Assembly (NCBI GenBank): GCA_012026835.1
Contig: VEPN01000018.1
Coordinates: forward strand, 1 to 58,672
Direction of reading: 5' to 3'
Origin: Candidatus Methanoperedens sp.
GTDB lineage: Archaea > Halobacteriota > Methanosarcinia > Methanosarcinales > Methanoperedenaceae
Length of the DNA stretch: 58,672 nt
Both the position numbers and the translations under genes were made by a program. Positions 43,778-52,150 of this stretch are shown here, in pieces; the stretch's first letter is position 1; each line of letters begins with the position of its first letter. A model generated the notes under the pieces. That model was not told the DNA's origin, ran no database searches, and worked only from the letters and a program-made list of their open reading frames with translations.

Positions 43778-44078
43778 ATATAGTACCCTCCCTTTGATCA
43801 GCAGTTAGAAAAAAGTTCTATCCGTCTGGGCTTAGCTACCTTCGACTTTTTTTATCCTCATGAATAAATTCTTTTTTAGGATTCGCCCTCATTTTTTAAG
43901 TCCGGTAACGGAAATGACTGTCAACATATATTGGGTAACAATTTGTCCTGTCTACCCTGTGTAATTATGAATATCTAACTACTTTTCTCTGGATGATAAT
44001 TGCACGGATGTAATTACATCTATGCACCACTTATAAATGGATGAATACCTTTAAAAACATTGTGGTGTCAAAACCTTC
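43778..44078. other. Intergenic region between dnaG and moaA, 301 bp
   Basis: No gene seen on either strand. It holds a 14-bp perfect palindrome (44007-44020) next to a TATA-like element at about 44030-44037 and several T-runs (for example 43850-43855 and 43871-43876). Read on the minus strand this could be a long dnaG leader or an unannotated small RNA, but nothing conserved was recognised. Confidence 0.5.
44001..44026 (-). promoter_or_regulatory. 26-bp palindrome near a TATA-like box
   Basis: The core gatgtaattacatc (44007-44020) is a perfect palindrome. Adding outer tgca/tgca extends it to 44001-44026 with two mismatched pairs. On the minus strand a TATA-like tttataag lies just upstream (44030-44037), so the palindrome covers the expected start site of a leader running into dnaG. 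Confidence 0.45.
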
Positions 44079-44999
44079 TCATGCTCTGCAAATAGTCTGT
44101 TTGAGTTTATCTTTATAATACGGTTCTCTTTTTTCCACTGTTCTTTTAAGCATTTCCCCGATCTCCCAAACAGTGGCGTTTTCGCCGATCTCTACAAGAT
44201 TATCATTCCTCATGAGGCAGGGTTTTAATTTCCCGCTTGAGGTCAAACGCAGCCTGTTGCAGTTTGCACAAAAGCCCGAATTGTCGATGGGCCTTACAAG
44301 CTCAACCTCAACCCCATCTATGAAATATTTTTTCCTGCGGTGCAACTGGCGCTCCTTTATACAGGAAGCTTTTGATTCAAGCAATTTTTCGATACGGTCT
44401 ATATCAACCATATAGCCAGCGATATTTTTAAAATTCATAAGCTCTATCAATTGCAGTATCACATTCCCCTCATAGCCGGATACAAAATGAATGGCATCTT
44501 CGATCCTTTCATCATTTATACCTTTTAGCAATACCATATTGAGTTTTATCGGGGTTAACCCGGCATCTATAGCAGCGCTGATGCCTTCAAGCACACGCGG
44601 AAAAGCCAGCGATGAACCTGTCAGTTTTGCATAATTCTCTTTATCCAGCGCGGGAAGACTTATATTCACGCGGTCAAGACCGCTACTGGCAAGCGATGTC
44701 GCACGCCTTGCAAGAAGCACGCCGTTTGTTGTTGCAGATATATCTTTTAAGGGAGGTAACATAGCTATTATATCTTCAAAATCACTTCTCATCAGCGGTT
44801 CCCCGCCTGAGAACTTCACCTTCTTAACACCAAATCCGGCTGCAGCGGTTACAGTTCTGGATATTGTTCCCGGGGAGATCTCCCGCAGGGGTTCAAAATC
44901 ATCCCCTTCCTGGTGGCAGTAAATGCAATTCAGATTGCATCGTTTTGTTATCGAGATACGAAGACTGGTTATGACGCGGCCATAATTATCACATAGCAT
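44079..44999 (-). CDS. moaA: GTP 3',8-cyclase MoaA
   Basis: This 306-residue radical-SAM enzyme carries out the first step of molybdopterin synthesis, turning GTP into 3',8-cyclo-GTP. The N-terminal cluster is TKRCNLNCIYCHQEGDD (C-x3-C-x2-C), followed by VKFSGGEPLMRSDF. The C-terminal cluster that binds GTP is CANCNRLRLTSSGKLKPCL (C-x2-C-x13-C). The archaeal protein is shorter than bacterial MoaA, and the usual C-terminal Gly-Gly is not seen, which is common in archaea. It would supply the pterin for Mo/W enzymes such as Fmd/Fwd. Upstream it is divergent from the RPA operon. Confidence 0.92.
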   Translation of the reverse strand: MLCDNYGRVITSLRISITKRCNLNCIYCHQEGDDFEPLREISPGTISRTVTAAAGFGVKKVKFSGGEPLMRSDFEDIIAMLPPLKDISATTNGVLLARRATSLASSGLDRVNISLPALDKENYAKLTGSSLAFPRVLEGISAAIDAGLTPIKLNMVLLKGINDERIEDAIHFVSGYEGNVILQLIELMNFKNIAGYMVDIDRIEKLLESKASCIKERQLHRRKKYFIDGVEVELVRPIDNSGFCANCNRLRLTSSGKLKPCLMRNDNLVEIGENATVWEIGEMLKRTVEKREPYYKDKLKQTICRA

Positions 45000-45115
45000 A
45001 TTTTTATGGATATGTGTTTTCCATGTATAATCCTTGTGAAAAACTTCAATAATCCGATGGGTTTTTATCTTCTACTATCCCTATAGTTCCTATCCATCAG
45101 TCTGAAGGAGGCTTT

Positions 45116-46396
45116 ATGGAAATTGAATTTGCGCCTCACATAGAAGAAATAAAAAGGGCGCTTGATAACGAAATAGATGATGAACGCATCAGGACGGATC
45201 TGGTAAAACTGCTTGAATACAGGGTACCGCTTGCCGAAGCAAAAAGGAGCCTGATAAGGAAATATGGCGGAGTGGAGAAAAGTTCGGTAAAGAAACTCCT
45301 GGATATCCAGATAGGAGACCGCAATATTGAAGTAACGGGGCTGGTATTGGATATCATCAAAAAAACGATTACAGTAAAAAACAATGAGAAGACTGTTTTT
45401 TCAGGTATTATCCGTGACGAGACATCTGCAAGAAGTTTTACTGCATGGGAAGATTTCGGTTTAAATATCGGTGATACTATCAGGGTCACACAGGCGTATG
45501 TAAGGAACTGGCAGGAACGTCCGGAAGTAAACTTTGGGGGCAGGTCCAAAGTTGAAAAACTCCCAACCCAAATAGTGATCAAAGAGGAGGCACAGCAGAA
45601 GAAACTGTCTGAATTAAGGGACGGTGAGATAAATATCCATTCTGCATTCACTGTTTTGAAGCTTGAATCCAGAGAAATCAGCACAAAAGACGGCAGCAAG
45701 GAAATCCTTACAGGCATCGGCGCTGATGAGGCTACAAAAATCCCATTTACCTCGTGGATATTATTCCCTGAACTGGCTATCGGGAATACGATCGAAGTGA
45801 AGAACGCATACGTAAGATCTTTCCGTGGTGTTCCCACTTTGCACATGAATGAAAAGAGCCTTGTGAAAAAGCTTGACAGGATAATCCAGTATAAAGAACC
45901 CCCTAAAGTTATGATTGGCGACATTGTAGAGAAGGAAGGGGCATTTGATGTGGTGATCGAGGGAAATATTCTTTCAATAAGACCGGGCTCCGGGCTGATA
46001 GCCCGCTGTCCGCAATGCAACCGGGTGATACAGAAAAGCGTGTGCCGGGTTCATGGCAAGATGAATGAAAAAATAGACATGCGGATAAAAGCGATAATCG
46101 ACGATGGGACAGGCGCACTCACGCTCGTACTTGATGCCGGGTTAACACAGGAAATATGCGGCTTCACGATCGAAGATGCAACACTGATAGCAAGGACAGC
46201 AATGTCCCAGGGCGCGGTTGAAGAGGAGATTAAGAAAAAACTTCTTGGGAAAATGCTGGGTGCTCGGGGCAATATGTCAAAAGGCGAATTCGGGATTACA
46301 CTTGTTGCAAGTAAAGTATGGGAATCGCCTGATATAACTAATAAAAAATCAAAAGAATTGCTTGAGAGGGCGGGATACAATGGAAAAGATCGCTGA
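45116..46396 (+). CDS. rpa: Replication protein A (ssDNA-binding, OB folds plus zinc finger)
   Basis: This 426-residue protein binds single-stranded DNA in replication and repair. Three OB folds are visible: residues about 75-155 (IEVTGLVLDIIKKTITVKN...), about 170-255 (INIHSAFTVLKLESREIS...) and about 270-380, which contains the zinc finger CPQCNRVIQKSVCRVH. The start is set by a Shine-Dalgarno AAGGAGG at 45105-45111, five bases before the ATG. It is first of four tightly packed genes. The next gene overlaps it by 17 bp and encodes its usual partner. Confidence 0.93.
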   Translation: MEIEFAPHIEEIKRALDNEIDDERIRTDLVKLLEYRVPLAEAKRSLIRKYGGVEKSSVKKLLDIQIGDRNIEVTGLVLDIIKKTITVKNNEKTVFSGIIRDETSARSFTAWEDFGLNIGDTIRVTQAYVRNWQERPEVNFGGRSKVEKLPTQIVIKEEAQQKKLSELRDGEINIHSAFTVLKLESREISTKDGSKEILTGIGADEATKIPFTSWILFPELAIGNTIEVKNAYVRSFRGVPTLHMNEKSLVKKLDRIIQYKEPPKVMIGDIVEKEGAFDVVIEGNILSIRPGSGLIARCPQCNRVIQKSVCRVHGKMNEKIDMRIKAIIDDGTGALTLVLDAGLTQEICGFTIEDATLIARTAMSQGAVEEEIKKKLLGKMLGARGNMSKGEFGITLVASKVWESPDITNKKSKELLERAGYNGKDR

Positions 46397-47318
46397 CAGG
46401 GAAGTTGCATGGCGGGTTTTCGCCCACGAGTTCAACAGGTCGAATCTCTATATCAGTGAAGGGAGCGAACGGGCACCGAATTATATAGTAACACCTACGG
46501 GCGTGAAATGCAACCGCCTCTTTATCATGGGTGTGGTCACAGAGGTAGAAAATATCAGTCACGATAATAACCTGTGGAAAGCACGCATCGCCGATCCCAC
46601 AGGCGTATTCACGCTGTATGCGGGCCAGTACCAGCCTGAGGCCGCAATCTTTTTATCAGGGTTGAAAGTGCCTTCATATGTGGCCGTAGTTGGTAAAGCC
46701 AGAAAATATGAGCCTGAAGAAGGAAGCGTTTATGTATCTATCAGGCCAGAGGAAATAAATGTTACCGATGAAATGCAGAGAGACAGATGGGTACTTGACA
46801 CGGCTGAACGCACGCTGGAACGTATCGAGATAATTGAAGATGCCTTAAGCTCCGGCGTGTCCGGGAATGATCTGAAGGATTTTTTGCGGAAAAAAAATAT
46901 AAATTCAGTTCTTGCAGACGGGGCGGTTCTTGCCGTCGCACATTACAGGAACATGGATAAGATTCTTGATGAACTTAAAGGCGCGATAATCCACGCAGTG
47001 CGAACAATATCATCCGAAATCAGAACACCTGCTGGAATCCATGAGCCCCAAAGAGATGAACAAAATATTGAAGAGAAGAAAACCCCGGTGGTATTAAAAC
47101 CTGAGCCTGAGGAGAAAGAAATTGAAACAGAGCCAAAAGAGATGCTTGCAGCTATAATCGATAGACTGGACACCGGCAAGGGTACGTCGTATGCTGCAAT
47201 ACTTGAAGCAGCACTATCCGCAGGTGTCGATGGTGAATCTGTTGAATCTGGTATCAAAGAACTTATGGCAGAAGGCAGGTGTTATGAACCTAAAATCGGG
47301 GTGCTGCGGAAAGTTTGA
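46380..47318 (+). CDS. RPA-associated protein (COG3390 family)
   Basis: This 312-residue protein is the archaeal RPA-associated OB-fold protein that is encoded next to the RPA gene. The N-terminal MEKIADREVAWRVFAHEFN and the OB-fold part (RLFIMGVVTEVENISHDN, then WKARIADPTGVFTLYAGQYQ) are typical. The C-terminal region has a coiled or linker segment and a winged-helix-like end (ISAGVDGESVESGIKELMAEGRCYEPKIGVLRKV). I chose the ATG at 46380 rather than the earlier start because it gives the family N-terminus. The two proteins likely bind each other. Confidence 0.85.
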   Translation: MEKIADREVAWRVFAHEFNRSNLYISEGSERAPNYIVTPTGVKCNRLFIMGVVTEVENISHDNNLWKARIADPTGVFTLYAGQYQPEAAIFLSGLKVPSYVAVVGKARKYEPEEGSVYVSIRPEEINVTDEMQRDRWVLDTAERTLERIEIIEDALSSGVSGNDLKDFLRKKNINSVLADGAVLAVAHYRNMDKILDELKGAIIHAVRTISSEIRTPAGIHEPQRDEQNIEEKKTPVVLKPEPEEKEIETEPKEMLAAIIDRLDTGKGTSYAAILEAALSAGVDGESVESGIKELMAEGRCYEPKIGVLRKV

Positions 47319-47327
47319 TCGTAGTCG

Positions 47328-48146
47328 GTGTACCAGTTAATGATACTAAACCCTATTTTGGATGAACCCGCCCTTGTTGTTGAGAATAATATAAGGACAC
47401 TTGTGATCGCTGATATTCACCTTGGTATAGAGTGGAACCTGTATTTCAGCGGGATAAGCATCCCGAGCCAGGTTGAAAAGAGAACGGACCGCATATGCGG
47501 ATATATCAATAAGGTTAAACCTGACAGGATAGTTCTTCTGGGGGATATCAAACATAATGTCCCAAAAACGTCATGGCAGGAAAAACATGAGATTCCGGGA
47601 TTTCTTGGAACACTGGCATCTTTTGCCCCGGTCGATATAGTTCCTGGGAACCATGATGGCGATATAGAATATCTTATACCCGAGAGAGTAACGGTTCGCG
47701 ATATGAGGGGGTTTGTGCTTGATGGCGCAGGGTATTTTCATGGCCATACCTGGCCGGCTGTTGAGTTGCTTGGCGTATCGCATGTGATAATGTCGCATAA
47801 CCACCCTGCAATAAGGTTAACGGATACTCTGGGGCACGGTGTTTCCGAGCCTGTATGGATACGGACGCGTTTTATAGAAAAAGTTTTCAGGGAACATTAT
47901 GATAATCCTGGGAAATGGAATGATCCGGAGGTTATTATAATGCCTGCATTTAATGAATTGAGTGGAGGCATACCATTTAATGAATCAATTCACGAAGAAC
48001 TGCTGGGGCCTGTCTTTTCCAGCCATGCTATCGAGCTTGAAAAAGCCAGGGCTTTCCTTCTTGATGGTACTGACCTGGGAACGATAGGAAATATTAGAAA
48101 TCTACGTATAACAAGAGCGCGAAAAAGGTATAGTCTCAAAAAATGA
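47328..48146 (+). CDS. Metallophosphoesterase (COG1407-type)
   Basis: This 272-residue protein has calcineurin-like phosphoesterase motifs in order: TLVIADIHLGIEWNLY (D-x-H), VLLGDIKHNVP (G-D), DIVPGNHDGD (G-N-H-D), MSHNHP and GYFHGHTWP. These bind two metal ions. Members of this group are often encoded just after RPA genes in archaea, as here (9 bp after the RPA partner), which suggests a role in DNA metabolism. The substrate is unknown. The start ATG at 47340-47342 could be an alternative to the one at 47328. Confidence 0.85.
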   Translation: MYQLMILNPILDEPALVVENNIRTLVIADIHLGIEWNLYFSGISIPSQVEKRTDRICGYINKVKPDRIVLLGDIKHNVPKTSWQEKHEIPGFLGTLASFAPVDIVPGNHDGDIEYLIPERVTVRDMRGFVLDGAGYFHGHTWPAVELLGVSHVIMSHNHPAIRLTDTLGHGVSEPVWIRTRFIEKVFREHYDNPGKWNDPEVIIMPAFNELSGGIPFNESIHEELLGPVFSSHAIELEKARAFLLDGTDLGTIGNIRNLRITRARKRYSLKK

Positions 48147-48149
48147 ATT

Positions 48150-48797
48150 ATGAATCAGCCTATAAAACACAGGGAACTATTATTCAGGGAATTCTTAAGA
48201 AAAGCATTTCATGTAACAGGTTCCCTGATACCCGTTGCGTACTACTTTCTCAATAAGGAAACTGTGGTATTGTTGCTTTCTCTTATTAACGCCGTACTTT
48301 TAATCATCGAATGGCTGCGGATTAAGGGAAAAATAAAAATCCCGGAAAAATTACTTCGCCCTCATGAAAATGGGCATGTAGCTGCGTATATCTATTTCCA
48401 GATGGCAGCGCTCATCTCTATCCTGGTTTTTGATAAAACAATCGCAATAGCCGCATTATTGATGCTTGTTTTTGGTGATACCGCATCCGGGATTGCAGGT
48501 GCGATAATAAGGGGCGGGAATATTCGCCACTCAAATAACAGGGCATCGATCAAACCTTTTCCAATAATGGCCGTGATATTTTTTGTATGCTTCATGATTG
48601 GTATTCTTCTTTCAAGCATGCCACTCGGAGAGGATATGGTTTACTTTCCTCTTCCTGTATATGTCGCAGGGGCAATAGGAGCCACAATTGGAGATTCGGT
48701 GCCTTTACGTTTCATGGGGAGAGCCATAGATGACAACCTGCTGATTCCATTATTATCTGGCGTGTTCATGACAATCGCTGTTACATTGCTGGTCTGA
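48150..48797 (+). CDS. Dolichol/phytol kinase-like membrane protein
   Basis: This 215-residue protein has about six membrane helices and the signature FRKAFHVTGSLIPVAYY near the start, then ALLMLVFGDTASGIAGAIIRGG and IKPFPIMAVIFFVCF, as in SEC59/VTE5-type CTP-dependent polyprenol kinases. The motif GDTASG binds the nucleotide. Such enzymes phosphorylate dolichol or similar lipids, which are the carriers of the AglB glycan. It follows the phosphoesterase gene by 3 bp, last in the RPA operon. The lipid substrate cannot be fixed from sequence. Confidence 0.75.
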   Translation: MNQPIKHRELLFREFLRKAFHVTGSLIPVAYYFLNKETVVLLLSLINAVLLIIEWLRIKGKIKIPEKLLRPHENGHVAAYIYFQMAALISILVFDKTIAIAALLMLVFGDTASGIAGAIIRGGNIRHSNNRASIKPFPIMAVIFFVCFMIGILLSSMPLGEDMVYFPLPVYVAGAIGATIGDSVPLRFMGRAIDDNLLIPLLSGVFMTIAVTLLV

Positions 48798-48822
48798 ACT
48801 CCCAAACAATTTCCTCCAAAAA

Positions 48823-48840
48823 TTATATTCGTGAATATAA
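48823..48840. promoter_or_regulatory. Perfect 8-bp inverted repeat downstream of the kinase gene
   Basis: ttatattc (48823-48830) and gaatataa (48833-48840) are perfect inverted arms with gt between. A partial third half-site (tattattcgtg) follows at about 48842. It may be a regulator site or a short hairpin at the operon end. Confidence 0.4.
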
Positions 48841-48922
48841 TATTATTCGTGTGTAACCGCGAGTAAATTATTCGGAGGTAAATCAAAAAGTATATTAGCA
48901 GATAAACTAATGTATTAATTGG

Positions 48923-48985
48923 ATTGAGGAACCAAAAAAGTAGAATTTAGTTGGATAGGATAGGAAGTATTTCGGGTTCCTCAAT
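48923..48985 (+). ncRNA. Possible structured RNA: 11-bp perfect stem with 41-base loop
   Basis: attgaggaacc (48923-48933) and ggttcctcaat (48975-48985) pair perfectly over 11 bp. The 41-base loop is rich in A and G, with ggatagg and ataggaagta. It sits about 95 bp before the GXGXG gene. It might be an RNA hairpin with a role in expression or a very small insertion with inverted ends. No known RNA family was recognised, so this is only a structural observation. Confidence 0.35.
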
Positions 48986-49019
48986 ATCTACTAAGTGGCT
49001 GACTACTTAAATCAATTTC

Positions 49020-49037
49020 CCAAGATTATACCCAAAT
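49020..49037 (+). promoter_or_regulatory. 18-bp motif shared with the region before 24853
   Basis: ccaagattatacccaaat lies 42-59 bp before the ATG at 49079 and is identical to the motif on the minus strand at 24883-24900. Both copies point toward the gene downstream, so it is a candidate shared control element. Confidence 0.5.
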
Positions 49038-49078
49038 TACCACCAAATTTTATGAGAATCGTGAGGTAATAGTACCAT

Positions 49079-49975
49079 ATGGATATCGTATTTTCACAAC
49101 TGGTTGACTGCCTGTGTGATTTCACATATGATTTCTACTGGCAGCATAAAGGAAGCAGGATCTCTCCCCGGGACATAATCCCATATCAGGAAGGAACGTC
49201 TTATAAATATTCAGAGCTTGTTGATTGTTTAAAGCGTGGCGAGGATGTACACATTAAAGCAAATGCCGGCCGGAGGCTTGGCAGCAGTCTTGGTGTTGAT
49301 CTGAAATACTTTGGAGGTTCTGGAAAATCATTGGAGGTCGGTTCCATTATTGTAGATGGAAATGTTGATACCAGGATGGGGATCAGTATGGTCTCAGGGG
49401 CTATCTATGTCAGGGGCAAGATCAGGGAGCCACTGGGCAATATCATCGAAGTAGGGTCTGACAAACCGGGATATCATAAATTCCGCTCAATCACGGGATT
49501 GCTCCAGGAGAAGCTGGAAGAAACAGTAGTTCCACCTGATTTACTGGAAGGAAATGCGCTTACGATCAGTGATGGCCTGCTTCGTGACACTATTGCTGCA
49601 AGGCTTGATTCTGATAAAAAAGTCATTGTGGCCGGGAACGCAGGCATGAGTACGGGGATTTTGATGAAGCAGGGGTTAGTTCAAGTCGATGGAGATGCCG
49701 GGATGAACACAGGGGTGTTGCAAAGGGGAGGTATGGTGATTGTTAATAATACTGAAGAGTTCGCGGGTGCATATATGAGAAACGGAACCCTGATAATTAC
49801 AGGGAAAGCAAAAGGATATGTTGGTGCGAATATGAAAGGGGGAACGATTTTTTTTAAAGGTGAAGCCATGCTTAAGCCCATTCCAGCAGATACAGCCGAT
49901 ATAAGGATGCTTGTCAAACTCCTGGGAATAAGCCAGGTTGAAGCGATGATGTTTAAGAAATACTCGATTACTTAA
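49079..49975 (+). CDS. Free-standing GXGXG beta-helix protein (FmdC/GltB-domain-3-like)
   Basis: This 298-residue protein is built of beta-helix turns of the kind seen in FmdC and in domain 3 of glutamate synthase: GSIIVDGNVDTRMGISMVSG, then GNAGMSTGILMKQGLVQVDG, GMNTGVLQRGGMVIVN and GYVGANMKGGTIFFKG. The N-terminal 60 residues (FYWQHKGSRISPRDIIPYQE) are distinct. A 45-residue insert (KPGYHKFRSITGLLQEKLEE) splits the helix. It is not next to glutamate synthase or fmd genes. It may be a scaffold subunit, or act alone. It is convergent with the third membrane-protein copy. Confidence 0.8.
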   Translation: MDIVFSQLVDCLCDFTYDFYWQHKGSRISPRDIIPYQEGTSYKYSELVDCLKRGEDVHIKANAGRRLGSSLGVDLKYFGGSGKSLEVGSIIVDGNVDTRMGISMVSGAIYVRGKIREPLGNIIEVGSDKPGYHKFRSITGLLQEKLEETVVPPDLLEGNALTISDGLLRDTIAARLDSDKKVIVAGNAGMSTGILMKQGLVQVDGDAGMNTGVLQRGGMVIVNNTEEFAGAYMRNGTLIITGKAKGYVGANMKGGTIFFKGEAMLKPIPADTADIRMLVKLLGISQVEAMMFKKYSIT

Positions 49976-49981
49976 ACATCA

Positions 49982-50590
49982 TCATAAATGATTCATTTTT
50001 CCAAGACCTAATTCCTTTGTTATCATTGAAGCGCCGATGAGTGTTGATGCCAGTACCAGGAATGGTGGAATAAAAAGAAAACCTATGACCAGCATAAAGA
50101 ATATTGAGGATATCGGAACAAAAAATGCAAGAACCAGGGTTATTAAACCGAATGCAAATAGTAGAACAGATCTCGACAGAATACCTTTATTCAAATTAGA
50201 ATGTACAACTTTTGTGTCTGGACTCTTGCATGCCTCAAGAATGTAATCGTATGTAGGTTTTCTGGAAGTACATGACTTCAGGTTCAGATACCACTTATAC
50301 ATAAAAATTTCAATAAAAACAAAGGTCAACAGTTCAAGGAATTCAAGGTTTAAATAATTGCGTGGGATTATTTCCTCAACCAATTCATGGAAGATAAAAA
50401 ATATGCCTGCAAGAAATACAAATATTATGCTGTTCCTCAGAAAAGTCCCCTGTTCAAATATTCTTGATTTTAATTTGATTTTATCAACGTCCACCCACAT
50501 GAATAACATCTGGGCTGATAAATATACGAAGAGTAGATATAAAGAAAAAATTATAAATTCCATGTATTTATAAATAGTATTTCCATCCAT
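49982..50590 (-). CDS. Integral membrane protein, family copy 3 of 3, with C-terminal extension
   Basis: The first 120 residues of this 202-residue protein resemble the copies at 1629-2009 and 24452-24853: YKYMEFIIFSLYLLFVYLSA, GTFLRNSIIFVFLAGIFFIFHELVEE, and FIEIFMYKWYLNLKSC. Beyond that it has a polar stretch and two or three more helices (RSVLLFAFGLITLVLAFFVPI and FMLVIGFLFIPPFLVLASTLI) not found in the others. The stop is 6 bp from the convergent GXGXG stop. Function unknown. The His-Glu pair shared with copy 2 is the best candidate for a functional site. Confidence 0.72.
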   Translation of the reverse strand: MDGNTIYKYMEFIIFSLYLLFVYLSAQMLFMWVDVDKIKLKSRIFEQGTFLRNSIIFVFLAGIFFIFHELVEEIIPRNYLNLEFLELLTFVFIEIFMYKWYLNLKSCTSRKPTYDYILEACKSPDTKVVHSNLNKGILSRSVLLFAFGLITLVLAFFVPISSIFFMLVIGFLFIPPFLVLASTLIGASMITKELGLGKMNHL

Positions 50591-50821
50591 TTTCCAGCCA
50601 ACCTCCTATCCTTTTCATGAATAACTAATTACATGCCCAAGCACCGCAGTTTTTCTTGCTTTATGCATCAAACCTGCTCATGGAAATTTCACATTTACCT
50701 GCTGATGTTATGGTTGCTCATTGTGGTATATATATTTTACTAAAAATTTTTTTACTCCGGGTCATACTCTTCCATTCATAACGAAGTGAAATATTTAAAT
50801 CCATACCTCAAATAAGCCCTT

Positions 50822-51736
50822 ATGCTTCGCATAACTTTTCTTGGCACAGGCGGAAGCCTCCCGACAATAAACCGCAACCCGTCTGCAATATTCATCAACA
50901 GGGAAGGCGAGATGATGCTTTTTGATTGCGGTGAGGGCACACAGCAGCAGATGATGCGCGCAAAGACGGGCATGAAGCTGAGTTCTATTTTTATTACTCA
51001 TTTCCATGCAGACCATTTCCTCGGGATTCCCGGGCTTATACAAACAATGTCGTTCAACGGACGTACGGATTCTCTTGATATTTACGGGCCGAGATGGACA
51101 AAACAAATGGTAAAATTACTAATAGAACTTGGTTACTATAAACTGGGTTTTTCAATAAACGCGCATGAACTTACGGGTGGGGATATTGTGGATAAAGGCG
51201 ATTTCTTTATAAAAGCACTGGATACAGATCATGGAATACCCAGCCTTGGGTATCTACTTGAAGAAAAAAAGCGCACAGGAAAGTTTAACAGGGAAAAAGC
51301 TATGGAACTTGGCATTCCTGTGGGTCCTCTTTTCTCAAAACTCCAGAAAGGGGAAACAGTTACAATAAATGGAAAAAAAATATTGCCAGCCGATGTGATG
51401 GGAGAAAGCCGCCCGGGACGAAAGATCATTTACAGCGGCGATACCAGGCCATGTGAATCCATAGAAAAAGAATGTTACGGGGCTGATATTCTTATCCACG
51501 ACGGGACGCTTGCCGATGAGCTTGGAGATTGGGCTGTCGAAACAAAGCATTCAACATCCGGCGAGGCTGCCCTTATTGCACGAAAGACAAAGGTCAAGCA
51601 GTTGATACTGACCCATATAAGTTCAAGGTACTCTGAGAATACAGAGTTGCTTTATAACGATGCAAAACGGGTATTTGATAGTGTTAAGATTGCAGGAGAC
51701 CTGATGGAGATAGAAGTCCCATTGCGTGATGTCTGA
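50822..51736 (+). CDS. rnz: Ribonuclease Z
   Basis: This 304-residue metallo-beta-lactamase-fold nuclease removes the 3' trailer of pre-tRNA. Motifs are ITHFHADHFLGIPGL (H-x-H-x-D-H), the exosite/loop region around NAHELTGGDIVDKGDF, DTDHGIPSLGYLLEE, IYSGDTRPCESI (Asp) and LTHISSRY (His). The DGTLADE and KHSTSGEAALIA segments are typical of RNase Z. Length agrees with archaeal enzymes. The ATG directly follows a TATA-like, AT-rich stretch (about 50788-50800), which suggests a short leader. Confidence 0.95.
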   Translation: MLRITFLGTGGSLPTINRNPSAIFINREGEMMLFDCGEGTQQQMMRAKTGMKLSSIFITHFHADHFLGIPGLIQTMSFNGRTDSLDIYGPRWTKQMVKLLIELGYYKLGFSINAHELTGGDIVDKGDFFIKALDTDHGIPSLGYLLEEKKRTGKFNREKAMELGIPVGPLFSKLQKGETVTINGKKILPADVMGESRPGRKIIYSGDTRPCESIEKECYGADILIHDGTLADELGDWAVETKHSTSGEAALIARKTKVKQLILTHISSRYSENTELLYNDAKRVFDSVKIAGDLMEIEVPLRDV

Positions 51737-51779
51737 TCGGGTTCGATTAGATAAATAAATATTAAATACACGCAAGTAC

Positions 51780-52136
51780 ATGATAATAGCAGACGTGTTG
51801 AACGAAACAACTCTGACATTCAGACTGGACATTGAAAGAATAGGGAATACTCTTGACCTTGATGAATTTAAAATAAAAGAAGCGAGAGAGCAGGGGAAAA
51901 GCACGCTGATATCTTCGAGGTTTTTCAATAAAGGGGTTTACAGGGTAAGAAATACGAATAACGGGCGCCTTGAGACAATAGCAGTGAACATTGATAAAAT
52001 AGGAGCTGTCACCTACGAGGGCCTTGTCAAGGAACTGGGCGAGGGCTGCGTGGACAAAAGCCTCTGGAAGGATGTGAACGAGGGGGAAGTCATATTTTTT
52101 TATTCGCTCAAGCTTGAACAGGATTTTGTTAAATAG
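51780..52136 (+). CDS. Conserved-looking archaeal hypothetical protein
   Basis: This 118-residue cytosolic protein is not recognised. It has a well-ordered pattern of strands and helices: IIADVLNETTLTFRLDIER, a basic helix FKIKEAREQGKSTLISSRFF, and YEGLVKELGEGCVDKSLWKD before FFYSLKLEQDF. There is no signal peptide and no Cys motif. It starts 43 bp after RNase Z and is convergent with the AMP phosphorylase gene. A TATA-like sequence (ataaatatt) at 51755-51763 would give it its own promoter. A link with tRNA or RNA metabolism is possible from its place. Confidence 0.65.
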   Translation: MIIADVLNETTLTFRLDIERIGNTLDLDEFKIKEAREQGKSTLISSRFFNKGVYRVRNTNNGRLETIAVNIDKIGAVTYEGLVKELGEGCVDKSLWKDVNEGEVIFFYSLKLEQDFVK

Positions 52137-52150
52137 AGTTGAGATAAGCT

